Source of the DNA: a virus
Virus record (IMG/VR): IMGVR_UViG_3300043774_000199
Location: 1-32,760 of that record
Direction: 5' to 3' (one strand)
DNA: 32,760 nucleotides
Both the position numbers and the translations under genes were made by a program. This document shows positions 7,917 through 14,952 of this stretch, piece after piece (within the stretch, counting starts at the first letter, position 1; every line of letters begins with the position of its first letter). Below the pieces are notes generated by a model. The model was not told where the DNA came from. It did not search any database and was given only the letters and a program-made list of their open reading frames with translations.

Positions 7917-8201
7917 GGCAGAAACAAGGTTATTTATTGACTCTGCGGCTGTGTAGTATATGTTTTTCTTTGGTCTGTCAGACTTATCAACGTTAGTAAG
8001 CCATGTAGCTCTAAAGGCCATCTTTGCTGCAATAGCCTGAAGTCTAACTATCTCAATAGTCGCTACCTGCAAAGGAATGTCTGGCCTAACAATAAGCTTA
8101 GCAATAGTAGTTAAAGCCTGAGTTAGCTCTTCATCTTGCATGTAGTCTGCAATTTCTGCAAGACCATTAATTGATTCAATTGTTGTTTGTTGCTGCTCCA
8201 T
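7896..8201 (-). CDS. Small helical phage protein, unknown function
   Basis: A 101-residue protein of unknown function, predicted almost wholly helical. The N-terminal two thirds are acidic and hydrophobic (ESINGLAEIADYMQDEELTQALTTIA and on). The C-terminal part has a basic, aromatic stretch (RPKKNIYYTAAESINNLVSALKYI) that looks like the best conserved segment. Its ATG shares one base with the stop of the small nuclease gene (TAATG), so it is translated with the recombination genes. The promoter of the following gene is embedded in its last codons. A role as a recombination or replication accessory is suggested by position alone. Confidence 0.7.
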   Translation of the reverse strand: MEQQQTTIESINGLAEIADYMQDEELTQALTTIAKLIVRPDIPLQVATIEIVRLQAIAAKMAFRATWLTNVDKSDRPKKNIYYTAAESINNLVSALKYIIR

Positions 8202-8482
8202 TATTCCTCCAGTAGTTGTTCTAATAGTTCAAGCTCTATAATAGCAAGCCTTGTTTTTGAATTACCCTCACCCAGCACAACAATTATTGCTGGATCTGCC
8301 TTAGACTTCATTGCATCAGTAACTGCTTTTGCCCAGTTATCTTGATTAACAGTAAAGCCTTTTGGGTATTCTTTAAAGTCTACAACAAAATTTTTCCAAG
8401 TTGCGTCACCCTTTTTGGTATTGCGACCTGAATTCTTGTGCTGTTTTGCACCAATTCTTTTTGACTCACCACGCTCACTCAT
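8201..8482 (-). CDS. Small PD-(D/E)XK nuclease, possible Holliday-junction-resolvase type
   Basis: A 93-residue protein from an ATG at 8482 that overlaps the stop of the zinc-finger gene (ATGAGTGA). An in-frame ATG at 8509 has no ribosome-binding site. The order of motifs resembles compact phage PD-(D/E)XK nucleases. An N-terminal helix carries Glu (SERGESKRIGAKQ), then comes NSGRNTKKGDATW with the first catalytic Asp. VVDFKEY provides a D-x-K in place of the usual E-x-K. A helix with a lysine (DNWAKAVTDAMK) and a strand of the kind PAIIVVLG follow. The match is by pattern only and the Asp-for-Glu change is a caution. A location between RecA and the Cas4-like nuclease favours a role in junction or end processing. 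Confidence 0.55.
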   Translation of the reverse strand: MSERGESKRIGAKQHKNSGRNTKKGDATWKNFVVDFKEYPKGFTVNQDNWAKAVTDAMKSKADPAIIVVLGEGNSKTRLAIIELELLEQLLEE

Positions 8483-8654
8483 AGTCACTCTTTTTCTTTC
8501 TAGGTACATATAAGTTTACTTTAGAAATGTGCTTTTGAGAACACTGCCAAGTAAGGTCTTTTGTGTCATGCCACAGCCTTAGCTGAGCAACTTTTTCTCC
8601 ACAACGCTGACAAATAAATATCCCAGGGTAGTGGCTAAACGGTTTATTGTTCAC
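8475..8654 (-). CDS. 59-residue zinc-finger protein, GTG start
   Basis: A short gene between recA and the small nuclease gene. It starts with GTG at 8654, 11 bases inside recA, with AAGG six bases upstream, and stops with TGA overlapping the next ATG. There is no in-frame ATG, so the GTG is decisive. The protein has a two-part metal site: CQRC (residues 15-18), then C38 and H42 in WQCSQKH. This is a C2-CH zinc finger on a beta-rich scaffold, with a basic tail (PRKKKSDYE). It probably binds nucleic acid or a partner protein in the recombination cluster. The exact fit and the paired metal ligands support a real gene. Confidence 0.75.
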   Translation of the reverse strand: MNNKPFSHYPGIFICQRCGEKVAQLRLWHDTKDLTWQCSQKHISKVNLYVPRKKKSDYE

Positions 8655-9657
8655 TCAAAACCTTGCTTCTAATTGACTCTTGCAAATCTAAGTCTTCACG
8701 TACACGAGCAACAAAAGCATCTCTTCCTTGAAGCTTTGTTCCATCTTCAAGCTGATACCATGCACCAGTTCTGTTGATAACTCCTAGCATTTCTGCAGTA
8801 TCTACTAAATCACCAATTTCATCAATTCCAATTAGACCTCCACGATAGTAGAAGTCATATTCAGCAGAATCTCCTGGTGCAGATGTTTTAGAGTTTTGCA
8901 CTTCCCACCTTACTTTTCTACCAACCTTTTGTTCAATCAACTTGTCTCCAACCTTAATCTTACCCTTGATAGAATTAGCATCAGAGCCAGAAGAAAATAA
9001 CTTTACAATTGTTGATGACATAAACTGAGTGGTAAGGCCACCAGTTGGAACAGACTGCGTATACATTGCAGTAATGTTATTTCTTGCTTGAGAGATTGCA
9101 AGAATCAAAGCAGGCTTTTCACGATTGTTTGCCCAGTTAAGCATTAACCATGCATGCTTGAGATCTTTAGACTCTGCACCAATTTGTTTGGTCTGATCCA
9201 AAGCCTTTAGCTCTTCAGAATCTTTTTCAAAGTAAACTGCAGGAAGCAAAGAACTAATACTGTCAATTACAATTAGGTCTACGCCAGCAGTTAAAAGTGC
9301 AACACCAACATCAACCATATCGTTGATGCTTCTTGCTTCTGAATAAATTAACTTTTCAGTATCTACTCCAAGTTTTTTAGCCCACTCTTCGTCATAAGAC
9401 ATCTCAGCATCAATCCAGGCACAAAGCTTTCCTTCTTTTTGTGCCATACCTATTGTCTGTAGACAAAGAGAAGACTTTGCACTAGACTTACTTCCCCAAA
9501 GCAAAACTTGTCTGCCATATGGGAACCCACCACCTAATGCACGATTAAGTCCAGCACTTGGGGTTGGTTGCATTTCTGTCTGAATGCCTACCCCTGCCGT
9601 AATTCTTTTCCTAAGCTTTGGATCTAGTTTTGCTAAAGCTTCTTCAATAGTTGTCAT
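8644..9657 (-). CDS. recA: RecA/UvsX-type recombinase
   Basis: Forms filaments on single-stranded DNA and promotes strand exchange. It has 337 residues, close to bacterial RecA. Visible motifs are a P-loop (G55 to S62, ending SSAKS), the catalytic Glu E85 in WIDAEMSYD, Walker B LIVIDSIS (D132), a Gln-containing switch AISQARN, and an L2-like loop rich in Thr and Gly (about 200-213). The P-loop has Ala at the position where RecA has Gly (normally GxxxxGK[ST]), which I checked in the codons (AGT GCA AAG). The C-terminal lobe (about 270-337) is shorter and unlike bacterial RecA. The ATG shares a base with the MazG stop (TAATG). It is a phage-type homologue and not a recent host copy, judging by its divergence. 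Confidence 0.92.
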   Translation of the reverse strand: MTTIEEALAKLDPKLRKRITAGVGIQTEMQPTPSAGLNRALGGGFPYGRQVLLWGSKSSAKSSLCLQTIGMAQKEGKLCAWIDAEMSYDEEWAKKLGVDTEKLIYSEARSINDMVDVGVALLTAGVDLIVIDSISSLLPAVYFEKDSEELKALDQTKQIGAESKDLKHAWLMLNWANNREKPALILAISQARNNITAMYTQSVPTGGLTTQFMSSTIVKLFSSGSDANSIKGKIKVGDKLIEQKVGRKVRWEVQNSKTSAPGDSAEYDFYYRGGLIGIDEIGDLVDTAEMLGVINRTGAWYQLEDGTKLQGRDAFVARVREDLDLQESIRSKVLSEQ

Positions 9658-9977
9658 TAAAACTTTACCCCATGCATTTCTGGTCTAGTTTCGTTAATTT
9701 GTGTTTTCTTTTTTACTGCATAGTCAAGAGATATATTGGTATATCCATTTTCTACTAAGCCAGCGTATAGGTCAAGAGTTCTAATGATAATATCTGCCAT
9801 CTCATCAGCAACTTCCTCTTCTCCCTTATCTTTACGAATAGCTTCCATTACCTCTACAGCCTCTGACACAATCATCATTAATTGCTTAGTAATAAAAATA
9901 TCATCAACGTCTTCTGGCCAAAAGCCTTTCTTTACTGCAGTTTCGTGCAGTCGTTCACAAAGATCATCAAATTGCAT
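9657..9977 (-). CDS. MazG-like nucleotide pyrophosphohydrolase
   Basis: Likely to hydrolyse nucleoside triphosphates or an alarmone such as (p)ppGpp to the monophosphate form, favouring phage replication. It has 106 residues. The metal-binding helices of the all-alpha NTP pyrophosphatase fold are visible: SEAVEVMEAIR (about 38-48) and EEEVADEMADIIIRTLDL (about 53-70), which provides the ExxD pair. A third helix follows. It lies between the polymerase and RecA genes, overlapping them by 11 bases and 1 base, so it is made with the replisome. The substrate cannot be read from the sequence. Confidence 0.85.
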   Translation of the reverse strand: MQFDDLCERLHETAVKKGFWPEDVDDIFITKQLMMIVSEAVEVMEAIRKDKGEEEVADEMADIIIRTLDLYAGLVENGYTNISLDYAVKKKTQINETRPEMHGVKF

Positions 9978-12900
9978 TTACATCCTCCATTATCGTTGTT
10001 CCATCTTTGGTTTTACCAAAACTAAATTTATAAGCATTGCCTTCTTTGACTTTCATATAGGCAGTAGCAAAGGCTGTTGGAAATACTGTAACTGAATGCA
10101 GCTCTCTTGCAACATCTGCCAAAGTTAGAGACGCCATTTTCTTTCCAGCTTTGGTTACTCTTGGCTTAAATGAAACAACGTACATCTCTTCTTCTTTGTA
10201 TGGCAATTGCTTATAATTTAAAAACTTAACCAGTGCATTATCGCTACCCTTGACTTCATCAATTGGAACTGCAGAAACTATTCTATTATCACTAGCTAGC
10301 AAAATATAGGTTCGACCTGGTTCGATAATTGTTTGCTCTTCATCAAAAATACCAACGCTACCAGTTTTATCTAAGATCTCTACACGAGACCATCCTTGGC
10401 CACGCTTAATACTCTTTACCATTCCCATAAGAATAAACGCACCTTTTTCCTCAAAGTCTGAGACGTCATTAATAAATGCGTAAAAGTGATTGGGAATGTC
10501 TATATTAAACTCTGGCAGGTTTAGGTATTCGTAAAGATTTTGACGAACCTCTTCATCGTTCCTTGGGTTATCTGGGAACGTTGCACCACCAATAGCACGC
10601 AAGGCAGCAAGAGCACGTGAGTTAACTCCATTGCCTTTTCCAAAAGTAAACTCTTCAAGATCTTTATATGAGGCAAAAGGTCTTTGAGAAATATACTTGC
10701 TTGCAATGTTATCGCTAATATACTTAATTGCAGTAAGTCCAAATCTAATTGCCTTGCCCTCAATCTTAAAGTCAGCATCTGACTCATTGATATGAGGAAG
10801 CCTAATTGGAATATTCATACGCTTGGCTTCAATTAGATACTCTGTTCTAGCATCCTTATCTTTTTCATTTTTAAGAATAGAATACATAAACTCAAGAGGG
10901 TGATAATACTTTAACCAAGCTGTCCAGTAAGAAAGAGTTGAATAGGCAACAGCGTGAGACTTATTAAAGGAATACCCAGCGTGAGCCTCAAAGTCCGTCC
11001 ACAGGTCTAGTGCAGCGTTAGGAGTGAGGAATCTAGAAGCCCCAGATACAAACTTATCCTTAAACTGGTCAAACTCTTTTGCATCTTTTTTCTTACCAAT
11101 AATCTTACGAACCTTGTCAGCTTCAACCATTGTCATTCCACCAAGCTCTGTACATGCTTGCATAACCTGTTCTTGATATAGAATGCAACCATATGTTTCT
11201 TGAGTAAACGCTTTCATTACTTGGTGGTGATAGGCAATGTTTTGTCTACCGTGCTTTCGAGCAATGTAGTCTTTTCCAATTGTATTAGCAGCACCTGGAC
11301 GAACTAGTGCATTAGATGCAGCAAGTTCTGCAAAACTCTTTACTCCCATCTTAATTAACAGGTTTGTGTATGGCGTGGCTTCACATTGGAATACACCCTT
11401 GGTATAGCCAGACGAAAGCATGTCATATATGTTTTTATCTTCCATGTCAATCTTAAGCAAATCAATTTTTTGTCCTGATCTATCCTCAATAATATCTAAG
11501 GTGTCACGCAACACAGACAAGGTTTTAAGTCCTAGAGCATCAATCTTAATTAGACCAATACGTTCAGCCTCTTCCATGTCTACAGCAACTACAGGAATAC
11601 GACCGCCAGATCCTGGAGAAGTTCTGGTTTCCATAGGAGCAAACTTAAAAATTGGAGACTTAGAGGTTACAACACCAGCAGCATGAATTCCTGTACCACG
11701 AATACGACCACGAAGCTGATCTCCATACTTTTCAATCTCAGGATACTTTTCACGGAACCAAGCAGCTTGCTTAGAGTTGCAGTAATCATCCCAAGTGTCA
11801 ACAACCTTCATAACCTTGTTAACGTCTGTTAGCGGAATATGCAAAACACGAGCAATATCTCTAACTACACCCTTGTCTTTAAACTGCAAGAAAGTTGCAA
11901 TAGATGCTACGTGACGATATTGACGAACTAGGTAGTCCTTTACTTCTTCACGACGGTTGTCTTGAATGTCAGTATCAATATCTGGGAAGTCGTTACGCTC
12001 TGGATTAATAAAGCGGAAAAACAAAAGTCCGTGAATAATTGGGTCAATGTCTGTAATCCCCAAGGCATAGCAAAGAAGAGATCCTGCTGACGATCCACGT
12101 CCTGGGCCAACCATAATTCCTTCTTGTTTCGCCCAGTTAATCATGTTACGGACTACGAGAAAGTATGGTCCAAACTTTTTGTTCTTAATAACCTCAAGCT
12201 CTTCATTAAGTCTTGCAAGGTATTGGTCATTATAAACACCACGAGCCTTCAGACCCTCTGTAGCTAATTCTAATAGCTCACCGTCTGGGTCTTGATACTG
12301 AACTGGCAACAGGTTAAGGTTATCTTTGATTTCGTAATCAGTTATTTTGTTAGCAATTTGATGTGTAGCTTCATACATATCTTCACGATCAATACCCTGA
12401 GCCTTCATGGCGTTATGCATTTCTTCATCAGACAAAAGGTGAATGTCATACTCAGTAAATGAGATATCTCTATCTCCATAAAGATAGTTTAGCTTGTCTA
12501 CAAGATTGTCATACTTAACAGATTTTTCATAAGTTGAATCTTTTTGAACCTTGTTAGAATAAGTATTAAGAATTAGTTTAAGTTCCTGGATTTCTTTTTG
12601 TCCAGTATGGGCGTGATGACAGTCTGGAGTAACTACTGGAGTAACTCCAAATTCATCTGCAAGTGCTAGCAGCTGCTTGTTTACTTCTGGTGGATTGTGT
12701 GGCATTACTTCGATATAGAAATCATCTTTAAAAACACGCTTGTGCCATTCAATAATACGCTTTGCTTCTGCAAACTCTTCTGCCTCAATCGCTTTTGCTA
12801 GGGCACCAGAGAGGCACCCAGAAGTAATAATAATTCCCTCTGAGTACTTCTCTAGCACCTCGTAGTCAATGCGTGGCTTCTTGTAGAACCCCTCTGTCCA

Positions 12901-13239
12901 CGCAATTTCGTTAAGCTTGTTTAGATTTTCAAGCCCAACTTTGTTCTTGGCAAGAAGGATAACGTGGTTGTACACGAGATCAAGAGGACCTTGTCGCTCC
13001 TGCTTATCACGCTGGTCAAAACGATCTTCTGTGATATATCCTTCTACACCAAGAATTGGTTTGATGCCTGCCTCTTTGGCAGCACGATACATTTCTCTAT
13101 GACCAGATAGCGAACCATGGTCAGTAATTGCCAATGCAGACATACCCAAGTCTTTGGCACGAGAGATGTACTCTTGAGGAGTAGCAATCCCATCAAATAG
13201 AGAATAGTGCGTGTGAACATGCAAACCAACGTATGACAT
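9967..13239 (-). CDS. dnaE: DnaE-type DNA polymerase III alpha subunit with PHP domain
   Basis: The replicative DNA polymerase of the phage. It has 1090 residues. The N-terminal PHP domain (about 1-210) keeps what look like all metal ligands: H7 and H9 in HVHTHYS, D40 and H41, E66, H92, C142, H181, D206 and H208. It therefore may proofread, as in actinobacterial DnaE1. The palm has GPGRGSSAGS and the catalytic PDIDTD (about 419-424), with the third Asp in KIDALG (near 563). The fingers region contains YQEQVMQ and FNKSHAVAYS. The C-terminus has two OB-like segments, about 930-1000 and about 1025-1088; the latter is the usual DnaE OB (KPRVTKAGKKMASLTLAD). It lies between the SSB-like and MazG genes. 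No beta clamp or clamp loader is present in this window. Confidence 0.97.
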   Translation of the reverse strand: MSYVGLHVHTHYSLFDGIATPQEYISRAKDLGMSALAITDHGSLSGHREMYRAAKEAGIKPILGVEGYITEDRFDQRDKQERQGPLDLVYNHVILLAKNKVGLENLNKLNEIAWTEGFYKKPRIDYEVLEKYSEGIIITSGCLSGALAKAIEAEEFAEAKRIIEWHKRVFKDDFYIEVMPHNPPEVNKQLLALADEFGVTPVVTPDCHHAHTGQKEIQELKLILNTYSNKVQKDSTYEKSVKYDNLVDKLNYLYGDRDISFTEYDIHLLSDEEMHNAMKAQGIDREDMYEATHQIANKITDYEIKDNLNLLPVQYQDPDGELLELATEGLKARGVYNDQYLARLNEELEVIKNKKFGPYFLVVRNMINWAKQEGIMVGPGRGSSAGSLLCYALGITDIDPIIHGLLFFRFINPERNDFPDIDTDIQDNRREEVKDYLVRQYRHVASIATFLQFKDKGVVRDIARVLHIPLTDVNKVMKVVDTWDDYCNSKQAAWFREKYPEIEKYGDQLRGRIRGTGIHAAGVVTSKSPIFKFAPMETRTSPGSGGRIPVVAVDMEEAERIGLIKIDALGLKTLSVLRDTLDIIEDRSGQKIDLLKIDMEDKNIYDMLSSGYTKGVFQCEATPYTNLLIKMGVKSFAELAASNALVRPGAANTIGKDYIARKHGRQNIAYHHQVMKAFTQETYGCILYQEQVMQACTELGGMTMVEADKVRKIIGKKKDAKEFDQFKDKFVSGASRFLTPNAALDLWTDFEAHAGYSFNKSHAVAYSTLSYWTAWLKYYHPLEFMYSILKNEKDKDARTEYLIEAKRMNIPIRLPHINESDADFKIEGKAIRFGLTAIKYISDNIASKYISQRPFASYKDLEEFTFGKGNGVNSRALAALRAIGGATFPDNPRNDEEVRQNLYEYLNLPEFNIDIPNHFYAFINDVSDFEEKGAFILMGMVKSIKRGQGWSRVEILDKTGSVGIFDEEQTIIEPGRTYILLASDNRIVSAVPIDEVKGSDNALVKFLNYKQLPYKEEEMYVVSFKPRVTKAGKKMASLTLADVARELHSVTVFPTAFATAYMKVKEGNAYKFSFGKTKDGTTIMEDVNAI

Positions 13240-13250
13240 ATGCCTACCTA

Positions 13251-13907
13251 CTACCAGTCAATGTTAGAGGTAGCGGATCCAGATGGTCCATCAAAGCCCA
13301 AGTAGTAGGCTTCCTGCTCAGCATAAGGAATCTTGCTCAGAGCCATCTCTAGTGGGAATGGCTCAAACGCTGACCAGTCAAATGGCTGTGCATCTGGTGA
13401 TGTTGGAATTAGTGTGTAGCTGGTTTCAGTCCCCTGGCCATTACGCTTTAGCTTCCACTGTAGGTTTGAAATGCTACCAGTCTCTAGTGCATACTCACGA
13501 ATTGTGTTAAACGAAGACTGCTTGCTTACACCCATAGACCAAATAGCAACGTACGGTGCCTCAATACCATCATCTACAATAACATTGCAGTAGAAGCGTA
13601 GACGTGCTCGCCATCCTGCCTTTGGATCCTTGCGGTGCATTTCTTCTGCCCAGTCACGACCCTCTGTCTCCATTGTGTCTACGGCCTTGCGACGGTAGTC
13701 CTTTGGATTTGTGTGCTCCTTAACAACAAGAGCGAGTCCACGTGACTCTGCATAGTTAGCACTCTCTTCGTCTAGCTCTTCAACAAAACGAATCTTTACT
13801 GACTGGCCATCAGCAAGCTTTAGCCACTTTACCTTTGTTCCAGTTCCTTCATACTTTGGCTTATCAAGTAGTGCATTGATATTCTTTAGCCCTCTAGTTA
13901 CACTCAT
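13251..13907 (-). CDS. Probable single-stranded DNA-binding protein (gp32-like pattern)
   Basis: A 218-residue protein between the primase and polymerase genes. The N-terminal half has VKWLKLADGQSVKIRFVEEL (about 26-45). The centre has RLRFYCNVIVDD and APYVAIWSMGVSKQSSFNTI (about 103-136). The C-terminal part includes LQWKLKRNGQGTETSYTLIP. This layout of short strands, with a conserved aromatic and basic core, resembles the OB-fold region of T4 gp32-like proteins found in many phages. The C-terminus is flexible and ends in an acidic-aromatic tip (NIDW), loosely like the partner-binding tip of SSB. The ATG has AGGAG six bases upstream. No enzyme motif is present. The assignment is from pattern and position. 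Confidence 0.55.
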   Translation of the reverse strand: MSVTRGLKNINALLDKPKYEGTGTKVKWLKLADGQSVKIRFVEELDEESANYAESRGLALVVKEHTNPKDYRRKAVDTMETEGRDWAEEMHRKDPKAGWRARLRFYCNVIVDDGIEAPYVAIWSMGVSKQSSFNTIREYALETGSISNLQWKLKRNGQGTETSYTLIPTSPDAQPFDWSAFEPFPLEMALSKIPYAEQEAYYLGFDGPSGSATSNIDW

Positions 13908-13932
13908 TTTTTCTCCTATATTTCTGTGATTT

Positions 13933-14874
13933 TTAGTTTAACATAGCGAGTATGGTTTTGTCAAACGATGACTCAATATTTTTGATATCTTCGTCTGCCA
14001 TATCGCCAATGTCTTTGTATTGTTTATCTAGTTGTACTACAGAAACACGAGATCCAAGACTTTCAAGGATTTTATTTTTCATGTTTCCGCCTGCTTCATC
14101 ATTGTCTGCAATAACGTAAATGTTATTGAAGTATTTTTGTAGTAGGTCTATTTGGTAGTTAGACACATTTGCACCTAACGTAGCTACCGCTGGAAATCCG
14201 CATTGGTCTAGTCTAATTGCATCAAACGATGACTCAACAACATATACCTTGCTTGAAGTCTTTACACGGTGAAGATTAAATAAAACTTTGCTCTTTGGCA
14301 GTCCAGGAGTATTTTTAAAATCCTTGCCCTCAATAGATCTACCAACAAAGCCGATCTCCATGCCATCTGGAGAGTGTACTGGTATTGTTACCATGTCTTG
14401 CTTTTCAGAAAATCCCAAAGCAAACTTCTTGACAGAGTCGTCACTGATTAATCTGCCAGAATAGTATCGCATAGCACGTGGTGACTCTAGAGCTTGCTGA
14501 TTAAGTCTTTTGATTATTACCTGATCGAACTGGATATACTCTGGCTTTACAATTAAAGCTTTTGTTAGCTGCTGCTCAATATCTTTAGTGCCAGACTCTT
14601 TGCTTTTAATAAAACGCTCTGACTCAAAGTATGTCCTTCCAGACATGTGCATAACAACCTCTGTTAGGTCTGCATGCTTCTGGCAAGAAAAGCAAAAAAA
14701 CATGCCAGTAGTTTTGTCAATTTCTCCTGCTGGAGTTCTAGAGTTATTGTGAAATGGACAAAAGACAATATAGTCTGCGTCTAACTCTCTATCTACGCTA
14801 ATACCAATACCAGAAAGAACACGCTTCACTTGCTCTTCTGTATATTGATTAGCAAAGTGTCTCTTGTTACCCAT
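13933..14874 (-). CDS. dnaG: DnaG-type DNA primase
   Basis: Makes RNA primers for the DnaE polymerase. It has 313 residues. The N-terminal CHC2-type zinc site is complete: C39 and H42 in FCPFH, C61 and C64 in CFSC. The TOPRIM catalytic core follows, with E214 in VVESSFDA, D257 and D259 in IADNDEAG, and KDIGDMADE near 287-296. It is much shorter than bacterial DnaG (about 600 residues) and lacks the C-terminal helicase-interacting domain. Association with the DnaB-type helicase encoded next to it must use another surface. It has its own promoter inside the end of the helicase gene, and AGGAG lies upstream of the ATG. Confidence 0.93.
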   Translation of the reverse strand: MGNKRHFANQYTEEQVKRVLSGIGISVDRELDADYIVFCPFHNNSRTPAGEIDKTTGMFFCFSCQKHADLTEVVMHMSGRTYFESERFIKSKESGTKDIEQQLTKALIVKPEYIQFDQVIIKRLNQQALESPRAMRYYSGRLISDDSVKKFALGFSEKQDMVTIPVHSPDGMEIGFVGRSIEGKDFKNTPGLPKSKVLFNLHRVKTSSKVYVVESSFDAIRLDQCGFPAVATLGANVSNYQIDLLQKYFNNIYVIADNDEAGGNMKNKILESLGSRVSVVQLDKQYKDIGDMADEDIKNIESSFDKTILAMLN

Positions 14875-14923
14875 TTATTCTCCTGATATATTTAGTATTT
14901 GCAATGTATGTTTGCGTATTAAT

Positions 14924-14952
14924 ATTATACACTAAAAGTTAATTATCTTCAA
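14924..14952 (-). promoter_or_regulatory. Sigma-70-type promoter ahead of the primase gene
   Basis: On the minus strand TTGAAG (14952-14947) and a perfect TATAAT (14929-14924) are separated by exactly 17 bases. The -35 box is inside the last codons of the helicase gene. A start near 14917 gives a leader of about 43 bases with AGGAG before the primase ATG at 14874. It would drive primase, SSB-like protein, polymerase, MazG and RecA. The 64-base helicase-primase gap is otherwise empty. Confidence 0.78.
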
